From Terfezia claveryi (Eukaryota; Ascomycota; Pezizomycetes; Pezizales; Pezizaceae): DNA of 17,981 nt. The stretch covers positions 1-17,981 of the forward strand of contig WHUX01000593.1 of NCBI GenBank assembly GCA_015179025.1, written 5' to 3'. Below are positions 10,112-17,813 of the stretch, one piece after another. Numbering within the stretch: position 1 is the first letter of the stretch; every line of letters starts with the position of its first letter. The position numbers were made by a program, and so were the translations under genes. Below the pieces are notes generated by a model that made no database searches, was not told the origin of the DNA, and saw nothing but the letters and a program-made list of their open reading frames with translations.

Positions 10112-10451
10112 GTGCAAGTAGTTCGGTTGAATTTATTCTACCACCAGCGAGTATTCGAAAGCAAGAGCACCTTGAGTATACGAAGCCTACAAAGTTCTAA
10201 GTCTTGAGTTAACTTTACGTTCAAGCGACATAGGATTTATTTTGTGTTCGAAATAAGATCCATCGTGAGGGACTATAGTTGGATTGAACTTTACTGCTAT
10301 AGGATTGATATTCTGTGTTGCAGAATAGATATGTTGCAGCAGCAAATTACAGCCGTCCTAATAGTTGCAAGAGCGCTATCAGTCAATAGGGCCCCCGTGA
10401 CATTACTTTATAGCTAGTGATTCTCGTTTCATTTGCTATTTACTCAAAATC

Positions 10452-12373
10452 ATGTCTAGTTACAGACACCAAGAAGGCCTCGCCAGCCCTACCAACCCCT
10501 CACATTCCCAGATGTCACACCTCGTGCCATCACTCAGAGACCACACAATCTTCCACAATCAGATACAGATACGGAAGATGATCTCATTGACATCCTAATG
10601 GAGTATATACTATCTCGAGGGATACAATCCTCCAGACACCCCATATATAGGCTGGACAAGTTATAGTCATTTCCACCTGGATTAATTGATCGATTTGGCC
10701 TACCTTCCCAAAGACCACCTTGACGAACAAACAGCAATGCCTCTTTACAGCGCCATCCCGCACAACCCCCACTACGTCCAATTCAACCCCCTCGTACAGG
10801 ACTAAGCCAACAAGAATATGATGAATTATTGGCTAGAATAGTTCAATATGGAGCTACAGAATTCGAACGGCAATGACCCGAAATTCTGAACCTTACCGAA
10901 GGTTTAAACGCCCAAGCTAGTTTTTTAAAACAAGCACAAGAAGCTCATACTATTATATTTAATGGTGCTAGAGCAACTTATGAAGACTTAAAGTTCTTAC
11001 GACAACAGGTAACTAAAGAAGTAGCAGCTCTAAAAGGGCAAACAGATGGACAAGAAGATGCTGTAAAATGGCTAACAGTTTCCATTAAGGAAACATTAGA
11101 AATCCAATAGAAAGAGCTAACAAAGAAGCTCAAGGAGGATACGGAGGCAATAATAGATACAGCTAAGGTTGAGTTCGATGGGATCAAGGCCGATGTGGGC
11201 AAGCTTAATGATTGGGCACAAAAAGCGATCAAACAAGAACAACATGATCGTATTCGGAGTTGTGAAACTAACAAGGAATCGGTAGAAGAACTCTCTCGCT
11301 GAATCCAAACTCACAAACGAAAGCTCAAAGACCTACAAGAGCAACCACTTGGCCAACAGCGCCCACCAAAAAGAACCCGATCGATTGATGATGACATCGA
11401 AGATTTCATTATCTGTGGTACTCGGACAGGTCCAGTACCACCTCCACCACCTCCACCTCCTCCACCTCTAGTCTAGAAAACCCGAGTTCTTTCTGACAAG
11501 AAAGAACCCCGAAACCTCCCCCTACCTCCGAAGTTCGATGTAACTTCAAGCAAACACAAGGAATTCCTAATGAAAGTAGACCACACCTTTGAATGTATGC
11601 CGCTAACATACTCTACACATAGTGAAAAAATCCTGATCATAGCGGATCTACTTACAGGAGGTGCGAGCACTTGGTATTACGCAAACCAACACAAGCGTAT
11701 ACTAGATGCCAACTCCGGATGGGTTGAATGGGACACGTTTAACGTCTTTAAACGTGAATTCATAAACGCATACCAGAACCAGCATGAGAAGCGGGATGCA
11801 AAGGTCTCCCTGCAGAAGGAGTTTCAGAAAAAAGGTGAGTTGAAGAAAGATTTCATCGCTCGTGTCAGAGTTCATTAGTTGGTAGCAGAACTACCACGAG
11901 AACAGCTCTGGGAGCACCTGATTAGTGCAATTCAGCCTGAGACTCGGGCCCATATGGTCCGAGTCAGTACTGACAAAGACATTCTAGATAAGGTACCTGC
12001 TAGTACTGAAATGTGCTTCCAGGTTATCACAAATGCCGGGTCTCAGGTTGAGTATGAGAAGGTCAGGGAGGCACATGCACAGAGCCAGTTCCGCCAAAAA
12101 GAACAGGCTACTGGTGCGAAAAAGGAGGTACCCAATACTTCCAAGGCTACCGAGAAAAAATCCGAGAACCTTAAAGATCGGATTACCAAACTAAAGCAGA
12201 AGGCAAAAACCAAGCCCGATGCCAAATCCAAGCCCAAATCCGATACTTCCTTCAAGAAGGAAAAAGAGCCTGGTCAAGATAAAGTCACATATGCAATGCG
12301 ACAGGCTCGGAAAAAGGACGGATAGTGCATCAAGTGTAGGGACAAAACCCACATGATGGGTGACTATACGAAT
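10452..12373 (+). pseudogene. Element C gag, interrupted by the Penelope array
   Basis: The ATG at 10452 lies 49 bases after LTR 4. Relative to element A, one base is missing near 10460; after that a single frame runs about 635 codons. In order: Pro-rich N-terminus; acidic DTDTEDDL; a likely coiled coil (about 10900-11240) with KEVAALKG and KVEFDGIKAD; ten prolines (11438-11467); a capsid-like retrotrans_gag region from about 11570 with TGGASTWYY and EFINAYQNQ; a Lys-rich linker (12120-12260); and a CCHC knuckle at 12326-12367 whose last Cys codon is TAT. In-frame stops include TAG at 11876-11878 and just before the knuckle, and TGA after ELSR near 11300. The stops at VH-LVA, DG-IKC and LS(R/C)-IQT also occur in element B. 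The PLE array enters at about 12374. Confidence 0.87.
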
Positions 12374-12410
12374 GGGGGGGGAGGAGGAAATTTGTTAGAA
12401 TTCCTAAAGA

Positions 12411-12484
12411 GTATCACGAAGCAGACAACTTGACTTGTAGGTCACTGTTGGTTTCCTCTGGATTGACTCTTCAGTGCTTGATAC
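12411..12484 (-). ncRNA. Hammerhead ribozyme of P1 (core-mutated)
   Basis: It aligns with the intact P2 ribozyme. CUGAAGA, GAAA, the GUC cleavage triplet, stem I (AAGCA with UGCUU, extended by GUAU with AUAC around an internal loop C/CGUG) and stem III are kept. The base before GAAA, which should be the C closing stem II, is G (stem II GUC/GAG), breaking the conserved first pair of stem II. Reduced or no cleavage is expected; this is inference. Confidence 0.72.
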
Positions 12485-13027
12485 TTATACCTTTTCCTAC
12501 CTCTAGTGTGACTCACAGTAATTGTGATTATTTCCGTGGTGTGGGTGGGCTGACCACCCTCTTCTAAAAATCTAAATTAAAAGTGTGACTCGTATATGTA
12601 TAATGGTGTGATTCATTATGTATGACGGCGTCATGCAGTCAGCAATACTAATTTGGGGGCGGTGTGCTAATCTTACCTGCATGCATGACGCATGTGCGAC
12701 GGGTATGACTCCGACGTACATGTGCATGCATGATGACTGCATTGCGCTAATGTAGGGTAAGCGCTAGTAATATACCCTTGCTAGCGTCTATGTTTCAGTG
12801 TAGCACACTAAAAACATAACTGTATTCACCCAGAGTGAGCCACAACGAGAGCGGTTACCCGGAGGGGCGAGCGAAGTGAGTAGCGGAAGTGGAGGGGAAC
12901 GGAGGGTGAAGCCTTCATTTTCCCGTTTCCTGGGTATTAGTGTATAGCCCAAACTAGTATTCTAACTCACTTATCCTGAAGTGGGAACTTACAGGTTATG
13001 TTTTTAGAATACGCCACCATATTATTT
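12485..13027 (-). other. PLE 3' untranslated region of P1
   Basis: No gene is seen. The segment is conserved with P2 (14194-14736). It holds several inverted repeats: GGGTGG/CCACCC just past the ribozyme, a TGACGGCGTCA palindrome near 12624, a cluster of GCATGCATGA-type repeats (12680-12745), and a hairpin TTTCAGTGT/ACACTAAAA (12793-12813). A GC-richer block is bounded by TTCACCC (12825-12831) and GGGTGAA (12904-12910). Conservation between copies may simply reflect shared recent ancestry. Confidence 0.55.
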
Positions 13028-14083
13028 TTACAGATGTAGACTTTCGAATAAGTCTCCGAGGGTGGTATCATCTGGCAATGTTTCAAGAAATTTAGCATTG
13101 AACCTTTGGCACAAGTAGCCGAAGTTAATAGTTTTTTTACGACTAATAATCAATGTTGCTTTGAGAAGTTTAGGAGGGATTGAGCTTCCCTGCCAAACTT
13201 CTTGAATTCCTTGTTGTACATTTCATACATCTATAAAATCCTATATTTGATTAAGAACAGATTTAACTACCATGATGTTATCCACTCCCGCTGGTTTGAC
13301 CATACGGTACTGGTTTTCCCATCTTGTATTGTAGTTATGGGTAATCCATTCTTTGACTAAAACTAGTGGGTACTCTCGGCTGAGGTAAATAGAGGCTAGT
13401 TCCTCAACCGATTGCTTGTATATATCTGCATTAGACGACAAGGCAGCGAGCCGACTCATCTCTCCAAGGAAAGTTCCTTTTTTCATGCACTTTGGATGCC
13501 TCGAAGAGAATGGGATTCGTTCGAAATGGTTTAGTGGATTCCTGTATGGTCTAAAGTCAAACTTCCCTATAGACGGGGAGTGCATAACTTCTAGATCCAA
13601 AAATACCATACGGTATTTATCCACTTCCCATTTGAGCTTAAGACCTGGGAAATTCAGGCACTCTTTGGTATATTCCAGTACTAAACTTTTGTTTGGCGCG
13701 AGGATTATAGTAAATATGTCATCGATATACCTTTTGTACAGAAGTACTTGAGGATCTTTGATCATATGTTGTTCATATTTTGCCTCGTATAGATTAGCAA
13801 TATGTGGAGAGCTTGTGACTCCCATTGCTAATCCATCCATTTGCAAGAACAAGTTACTACCATACCAGAAAACAAGGTAGTTGTTCGCAATTGAACAGAG
13901 TTCTCGGGCAAGTTTGCCTTTGATCTCTCCGTGATGTTTAGAAGCAGCGGCTTCGACCACATTGTGAATGGCATTAAGTGGGACATTCGAGTAGAATGCT
14001 TCTACATCCGCTGAAAGCATAAAAGCTTTCATACCAAATGGAACTTTAACCTTTAATAGTTCTTGAGCTAACGTTCTACTGTT
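13028..14083 (-). pseudogene. P1 reverse transcriptase remnant
   Basis: This covers the C-terminal two thirds of the PLE RT core. It begins inside the codons equivalent to residue 301 of the P2 frame (SR-LAQE) and shows motif A ADVEAFYSNV, motif B GLAMGVTSSPHIANLY, motif C YIDD, and FLDLEV. It then runs on past the point where P2 stops (LVLVKEWITH), showing what the wild-type continuation looks like. Two in-frame stops follow, TAG after VLNQI (near 13241) and TGA after DFIDV. The same frame then continues with QEVWQGSSIPPKLLKA and the PLE thumb-like block LIISRKK, ending at TAA 13030-13028. The longest open part is 13241-14032. There is no GIY-YIG domain downstream. Confidence 0.87.
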
Positions 14084-14119
14084 GGGGGGGAGGAAGAAAT
14101 TTGTTAGAATTCCAGAAGA

Positions 14120-14193
14120 ATATCACGAAGCAGACAACTTGACTTGTAAGTCACTGTTGGTTTCGTCTGGATTGACTCTTCAGTGCTTAATAC
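14120..14193 (-). ncRNA. Type I hammerhead ribozyme of P2 (intact core)
   Basis: Read on the - strand: the stem I 5' strand AAGCA (14188-14184), core CUGAAGA (14183-14177), stem II GUC (14176-14174), hexaloop AAUCCA, GAC (14167-14165), GAAA (14164-14161), stem III, then GUC (14135-14133) and UGCUU (14132-14128) closing stem I. Stem III pairs ACCAAC with GUUGU (one bulged C) and UGACU with AGUCA around UACA. Stem I is extended by GUAU/AUAU beyond an internal loop U/CGUG. All invariant core positions match CUGANGA...GAAA...GUC. Cleavage is predicted between 14133 and 14132. PLEs are known carriers of type I hammerheads. The sense matches the RT gene. Confidence 0.86.
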
Positions 14194-14736
14194 TTATACC
14201 TTTTCCTACCTCTAGTGTGACTCACGGTGATTGTGATTATTTCTATAGTGTGGGTGGCCTGACCACCCTCTTCTAAAAATCTAAATTAAAAGTATGACTC
14301 GTTCATGCATAATGATGTGACTCATTAAACATGACTGCGTCATGCAGTCAACAATACTAATTTGGGGGCGGTGTGCTAATCTTACCTGCATGCATGACGT
14401 ATGTGCGACGGGTGTGACTCCGACGTGCATGTGCATGCATGATGACTGCATTGCGCTAATGTAGGGTAAGCGCTAGTAATATACCCTTGCTGGCGTCTAT
14501 ATTTTAGTGTGGTACACTAAAAACATAACCGTATTCACCCAGAGTGAGCCGCAACAAGAGCAGTTACCCGGAGGGGCGAGCGAAGCGAGTAATGGAAGTG
14601 GAGGGGAACGGAGGGTGAAGCCTTCGTTTTCCCGTTTACTGAGTATTAGCGTATAGCCCAAACTAGTATTCTGACTCACTTATCCTGAAGTGGGAACTTA
14701 CAGGTTATGTTTTTAGAACACGCCACCATATTATTT
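14194..14736 (-). other. PLE 3' untranslated region of P2
   Basis: No gene is seen between the RT stop and the ribozyme. It is conserved with P1 (12485-13027). It has a perfect 9-bp inverted repeat TTTTAGTGT/ACACTAAAA around GGT (14502-14522), GGGTGG/CCACCC near 14255-14271, GCATGCATGA repeats (14388-14450), and the GC-richer block at about 14535-14622 bounded by TTCACCC and GGGTGAA. Confidence 0.55.
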
Positions 14737-15065
14737 TTACAGATGTAGACTTTCGAATAAGTCTCCGAGGGTGGTATCATCTGGAAATGTTTCAAGAAAT
14801 TTAGCATTGAACCTTTGGCACAAGTCGCCGAAGTTAATAGTTTTTTACGACTAATAATCAATGTTGCTTTGAGAAGTTTAGAAGGGATTGAGCTTCCCTG
14901 CCAGACTTCTTGAATTCCTTGTTGTACATTTCATACATCTATAAAATCTCATATTGGATTAAGAATGGATTTAACTACCATGATGTTATCCACTCCCGCT
15001 GGTTTGACCATACGGTACCAGTTTTCCCATCTTGTATTGTAGTTACGGGTAATCCATTCTTTGAC
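14737..15065 (-). pseudogene. P2 RT C-terminal (thumb-like) extension, broken off
   Basis: This is the continuation of the RT frame after the TAA that ends the open frame. In P1 the equivalent TTA codon encodes Leu, so the P2 stop is a point lesion. Downstream there is a TGA after ILNPI, a TGA after DFIDV (shared with P1), and one A missing from an A-run near 14842-14847 (P1 has seven, P2 six) which shifts the frame before NFGDL. The final part (FGDLCQRFNAKFLET to FESLHL) is open in a second frame to the TAA at 14739-14737. The block LIISRKK...NFGDL resembles the conserved region after the RT core of PLEs. Without it the 541-residue product lacks its C-terminus. Confidence 0.78.
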
Positions 15066-16691
15066 TTAAACAAGTGGGTACTCTCGGCTGAGGTAAATAG
15101 AGGCTAGTTCCTCAACCGATTGCTTGTATATGTCTGCATTAGACGACAAGGCAGTGAGCCGACTCATCTCTCCGAGGAAAGTTCCTTTTTTCATCCATTT
15201 TGGATGCCCCGAAGAGAATGGGATTTGTTCGAAATGGTTTAGTGGTTTCCTGTATGGTCTGAAGTCGAACTTCCCTGTAGACGGGGAGTGCATAACTTCT
15301 AGATCCAAAAATACCATACGGTATTTATCCACTTCCCATTTCAGCTTAAGACCTGGGAATTTCAGGTGCTCTTTGGTATATTCCAGCGCTAAACTATTGT
15401 TTGGCGCGAGAATTATAGTAAATATATCATCAATATACCTTTTGTACAAAGGTACTTGAGGATCTTTGATCATATGTTGTTCATATTTAGCCGCGTATAG
15501 ATTAGCAATATGTGGAGAGCTTGCGACCCCTATTGCTAATCCATATGTTTGCAAGAACAGGTTACTACCATACTGGAAAACAAGGTAGTTGTTCGCAATT
15601 GAACAGAGTACTCGGGCAAGTTTGCCTTTGACCTCTCCATGATGTTTAGAAGCAGCAGCTTCGACCACATCGTGAATGGCATTAAGCGGGACATTCGGGT
15701 AGAATGCTTCTACATCCGCCAAAAGCATAAAAGCTTTCATACTAAACGGAACTTTAACCTTTAAAAATTCTTGGGCTAACATTCTACTGTTAAGCAGAAT
15801 CGTAGGTGATGATTTGACTTCATCTTCCAAGAGGTTACACAACATAGATGCAGTAGTTTCACCCATGAAACTGTGGCAAGGAATAATTGGTCTAAACTTG
15901 GTCGGTTTTTTATGGATTTTCGGTAGTCCACTAAAACATAGCAACTTCCGAATATCTTCGTTCCAAGCATTAGCCAGTAGGAAATTTTCCTTTTGTTCGG
16001 TCAGGGAATAGGTTTCTGACTGAACAATCTGGTCTAAGTGTGTTTGCAAGTTTTTCATAACTTCGTGACACTTATCAATGTTGATCTTGGTTATCGATCT
16101 ATCATTGGCTAAGTAATCATTGTATTGCATAATATTCCATGTTAGGGATACTACAGCAGTACCAAGATTCTTGTCCGTACTTGTTATGAATAAATCGTGT
16201 TTTTTCAAATACTCCAGCAGTTTTGCTGCATCTTTCATCCCTTGGTGTTTGATGCCGGTTGTTTTAGGTACTTCTTCGATCATTCGACATAATCGAGAAC
16301 GTCCCTCGGCCAACCCTGCTTCGACGGGTACTGACGCTTTAGGAGCTGGTACTGGTGTACCGAAACCTAAAGAGTAGCGGTAGTCATATGCTTTATTGTC
16401 TTTACCATTAAAGTGACATTTCCATCTAATGGTATTGCAAAAATGTTCGTAGTTACGTAAGACAATAGAAGAATTTATTTCAGTACTAAACATATAGCGG
16501 AAACCCTTGGTAATGGAGTTCGCCACGTCATGTGGCAACTCCACTCCTTCCAACAGATGTACTCCGCGCCGAAATCTAAGCGAGTCCAACAATGCCAGTG
16601 GCATACGCTGACGAATTTCCATCACTGCTTGGTTGAAAGGGATGTTTAGTAAACAGTCTGGGTAAGACGATGGGTTGGACCAGGTCCACAT
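15066..16691 (-). CDS. Penelope-like reverse transcriptase (P2), C-terminally truncated
   Basis: 541 codons are open from ATG 16691. A PLE-type RT copies the element's RNA at the insertion site. Visible motifs are STDKNLGTAVV (171-181, the DKN/DKG block before the RT core), GLPKIHKKPTKFRPIIPC (255-272), motif A ADVEAFYPNV with catalytic D326, motif B GLAIGVASSPHIANLY (384-399), motif C YIDD (419-422), FLDLEV (461-466), and HPKWMKKGTFLGEMSRL (497-513). All catalytic Asp residues are present. The ATG is probably not the true start: the same frame is open further upstream apart from a TAA at 16754-16752. The 3' end is a TTA-to-TAA change relative to P1. It is the best preserved gene in the window; as it stands it lacks thumb-like and N-terminal parts, so independent activity is doubtful. 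Confidence 0.92.
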   Translation of the reverse strand: MWTWSNPSSYPDCLLNIPFNQAVMEIRQRMPLALLDSLRFRRGVHLLEGVELPHDVANSITKGFRYMFSTEINSSIVLRNYEHFCNTIRWKCHFNGKDNKAYDYRYSLGFGTPVPAPKASVPVEAGLAEGRSRLCRMIEEVPKTTGIKHQGMKDAAKLLEYLKKHDLFITSTDKNLGTAVVSLTWNIMQYNDYLANDRSITKINIDKCHEVMKNLQTHLDQIVQSETYSLTEQKENFLLANAWNEDIRKLLCFSGLPKIHKKPTKFRPIIPCHSFMGETTASMLCNLLEDEVKSSPTILLNSRMLAQEFLKVKVPFSMKAFMLLADVEAFYPNVPLNAIHDVVEAAASKHHGEVKGKLARVLCSIANNYLVFQYGSNLFLQTYGLAIGVASSPHIANLYAAKYEQHMIKDPQVPLYKRYIDDIFTIILAPNNSLALEYTKEHLKFPGLKLKWEVDKYRMVFLDLEVMHSPSTGKFDFRPYRKPLNHFEQIPFSSGHPKWMKKGTFLGEMSRLTALSSNADIYKQSVEELASIYLSREYPLV

Positions 16692-17666
16692 ACCTTCTGA
16701 GTCTTTTTCTGACTCTTTGTCTTCTTCACTTATGTCGCTGAAGTGGCGGCGTTAAATTCGGCTCGCTTCCTCTTCTTCCCGTTTAAAGTTTTTGAGGGAG
16801 CGTTCTTCGTCGGCTTTGCCGACGCTTTGCCCTTTCCGTTGCCTTTTCTCTTCGAATCTATAATTGACACAATTTGAGTTAGATAATGATCTCTTTAACC
16901 CTTTTGGAGGGATATTACCTTTCTCTTTTCGAAGAGCGTCTTGGACGGCTTTGTGAACCGTGTCAGCCAGACTATCTTGGGTGATAGCTGGACCCTGTTG
17001 GGGTCTTTCGCGGCGTTCTTCAACTTCATCTTATTCAGAGCTGTTTCCAGCTCTGCTATTGCCTTGCTTCCAGCAATATCTACTACTTGAGTAGCATAAG
17101 TGAAGATGTCCTGAGTAAGCAGGCCTTTTTCGTTAGTAACAAATGACATATTCTTGCCAGTGGGGGTAGTTGGATCCGAGGCGTTATGAAGGGCTACCAG
17201 TTCTTCATAACCTTGATCAATAATATTGATCAAGGTTTTTGAATCGCCGGGCGACGTAGTCTAGTATGGAGGAATGTCACTTCCTATTCCCTTGCTGTAA
17301 TGGCTTGGGAGAGCATTTCCATACGGAAGGCCAACACCTTCGATTCGACTCCTGCTAGGAATACCTTTGCAGTAGAGGTTTGATCGAGTAGATCATTCCC
17401 GTCATCCAAGTCCATTCCCTCACGGAATCCTCCAAGTATTCCTTAGAAAATTGGATTTTCGGCACATGAATGCCCTGGATTTCAGAGGGCCAGGTCCCTC
17501 GTGATTTGTGCTCCTCCAACTTTCTCAAAGTAGCTCGAGACCTGTAATAGGTCTGAGCTAATTTGTAGTGTTGGACCAAAAAGGAATGGAGGCTTTCGCG
17601 ATAGCTTGTCAGAATAAGGTCAATGACCTCATTCAGCGACGTCGCAGCACAGAAAGGTTCGCTCAT
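16692..17666 (-). pseudogene. P2 N-terminal extension of the PLE polyprotein (frameshifted)
   Basis: Three open stretches in shifting frames lead into the RT frame. The first runs from ATG 17666 (MSEPFCAATSLNEVIDLIL) to about 17420. The second, about 17430-17250, contains DDGNDLLDQTS and ESKVLAFRMEML. The third, about 17240-17040, contains INIIDQGYEELVAL and TQDIFTYATQVVDIAGSK. From about 17035 the RT frame itself is open (DSLADTVHKAVQDALRKEKG, a basic linker, then an acidic SEEDKESEKDSEG), broken only by a TAA at 16754-16752. Total coding potential is about 325 residues before the 541-codon frame. It looks helical and charged with no family I recognise. It could be one N-terminal domain or a separate ORF1; shift positions are approximate. 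Confidence 0.68.
17209..17237. repeat. 29-bp palindrome (13-bp arms, 3-base spacer)
   Basis: AACCTTGATCAAT and ATTGATCAAGGTT are exact inverted repeats around AAT. Each arm contains the self-complementary TTGATCAA. It lies in the N-terminal coding region of P2, next to one of the frame changes. Confidence 0.75.
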
Positions 17667-17813
17667 TGACAGATTGGTTTATCTGAACAAAGGGGGAGGA
17701 GATGGTGGCGAAGGCGGACGGAGATGGGGAGCGGATAGCACGAAGAGAAGACATTGTTGTTTCGTAGTGGGTATGGATCGTTTGTGCGAAAAGAATTCGT
17801 CATTGAAAGTCGT
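17667..17813 (-). promoter_or_regulatory. P2 5' leader
   Basis: 147 bases lie between the P3 C-run and the ATG at 17666. The frame of that ATG has a TAA five codons upstream. Another ATG at about 17802 starts a short frame that ends overlapping ATG 17666 (AATGA), a possible upstream ORF. No TATA box is seen; the promoter may lie in the P3 tail acting as pseudo-LTR. This is inference. Confidence 0.4.

Larger units (their letters stand above)
8941..10402 (+). mobile_element. LTR 4: 5' LTR of element C
   Basis: It starts TGTCACGGGG and ends CCCCGTGACA, is 1462 bp long and matches the other LTRs. It is followed by the conserved leader and gag start, so it is the 5' LTR of element C, whose 3' end is outside the window. 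The left flank (GAAGC, 8936-8940) is element B pol; the partner duplication should lie at C's far end. It carries TATAAATA at 10104-10111 and two alternative U3 hairpins at 9365-9416. It appears to be the least decayed LTR at the U3 hairpin. Confidence 0.92.
12374..14083 (-). mobile_element. PLE copy P1, 5'-truncated
   Basis: This is homologous to the 3' part of P2 along its whole length. Its 3' end (left side) is a run of 8 G on the + strand followed by AGGAGGAAATTTG, joined to element C gag after TATACGAAT. Element B has AATGGATGG at the matching site, so one or two of the Gs may be target. Its 5' end is cut in the RT reading frame at 14083, exactly where P2's G-run starts. It contains a remnant RT domain (13028-14083), a 3' untranslated region (12485-13027) and a mutated hammerhead (12411-12484). 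Confidence 0.88.
14084..17813 (-). mobile_element. PLE copy P2, near full length
   Basis: This 3730-bp unit lies on the - strand, bounded on the left by its own 3' C-run (seven G on + at 14084-14090) and on the right by P3's C-run (five G at 17814-17818). Together with P3's tail it forms the head-to-tail arrangement typical of Penelope-like elements, in which a partial upstream copy acts as a pseudo-LTR. It includes about 147 bp of 5' leader, a decayed N-terminal coding region, a long open RT frame, a thumb-like C-terminus, a 3' untranslated region and a hammerhead. No endonuclease domain is visible, pointing to the EN-minus (Athena/Coprina-like) type known from fungi and other eukaryotes. 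Confidence 0.85.

Noticed and set aside
11570..12325. Alternative genetic code reading TAG (or TGA) as an amino acid
   Set aside because: TAG, TAA and TGA all occur at Gln, Arg and Trp positions, and the same codons are CAG, CGA or TGG in sister copies. Ordinary transition decay explains this better, and the RT of P2 uses TGG for Trp.
12680..12745. CRISPR-like or tRNA-like structure in the GCATGCATGA repeats
   Set aside because: Repeats are short, irregular and without spacers; no cloverleaf could be drawn, and the context is a eukaryotic retroelement tail.
13416..15459. + strand ORFs of 111 codons at 13416 and 15124
   Set aside because: They are antisense to the RT domain of P1 and P2; conservation reflects the RT gene on the other strand.
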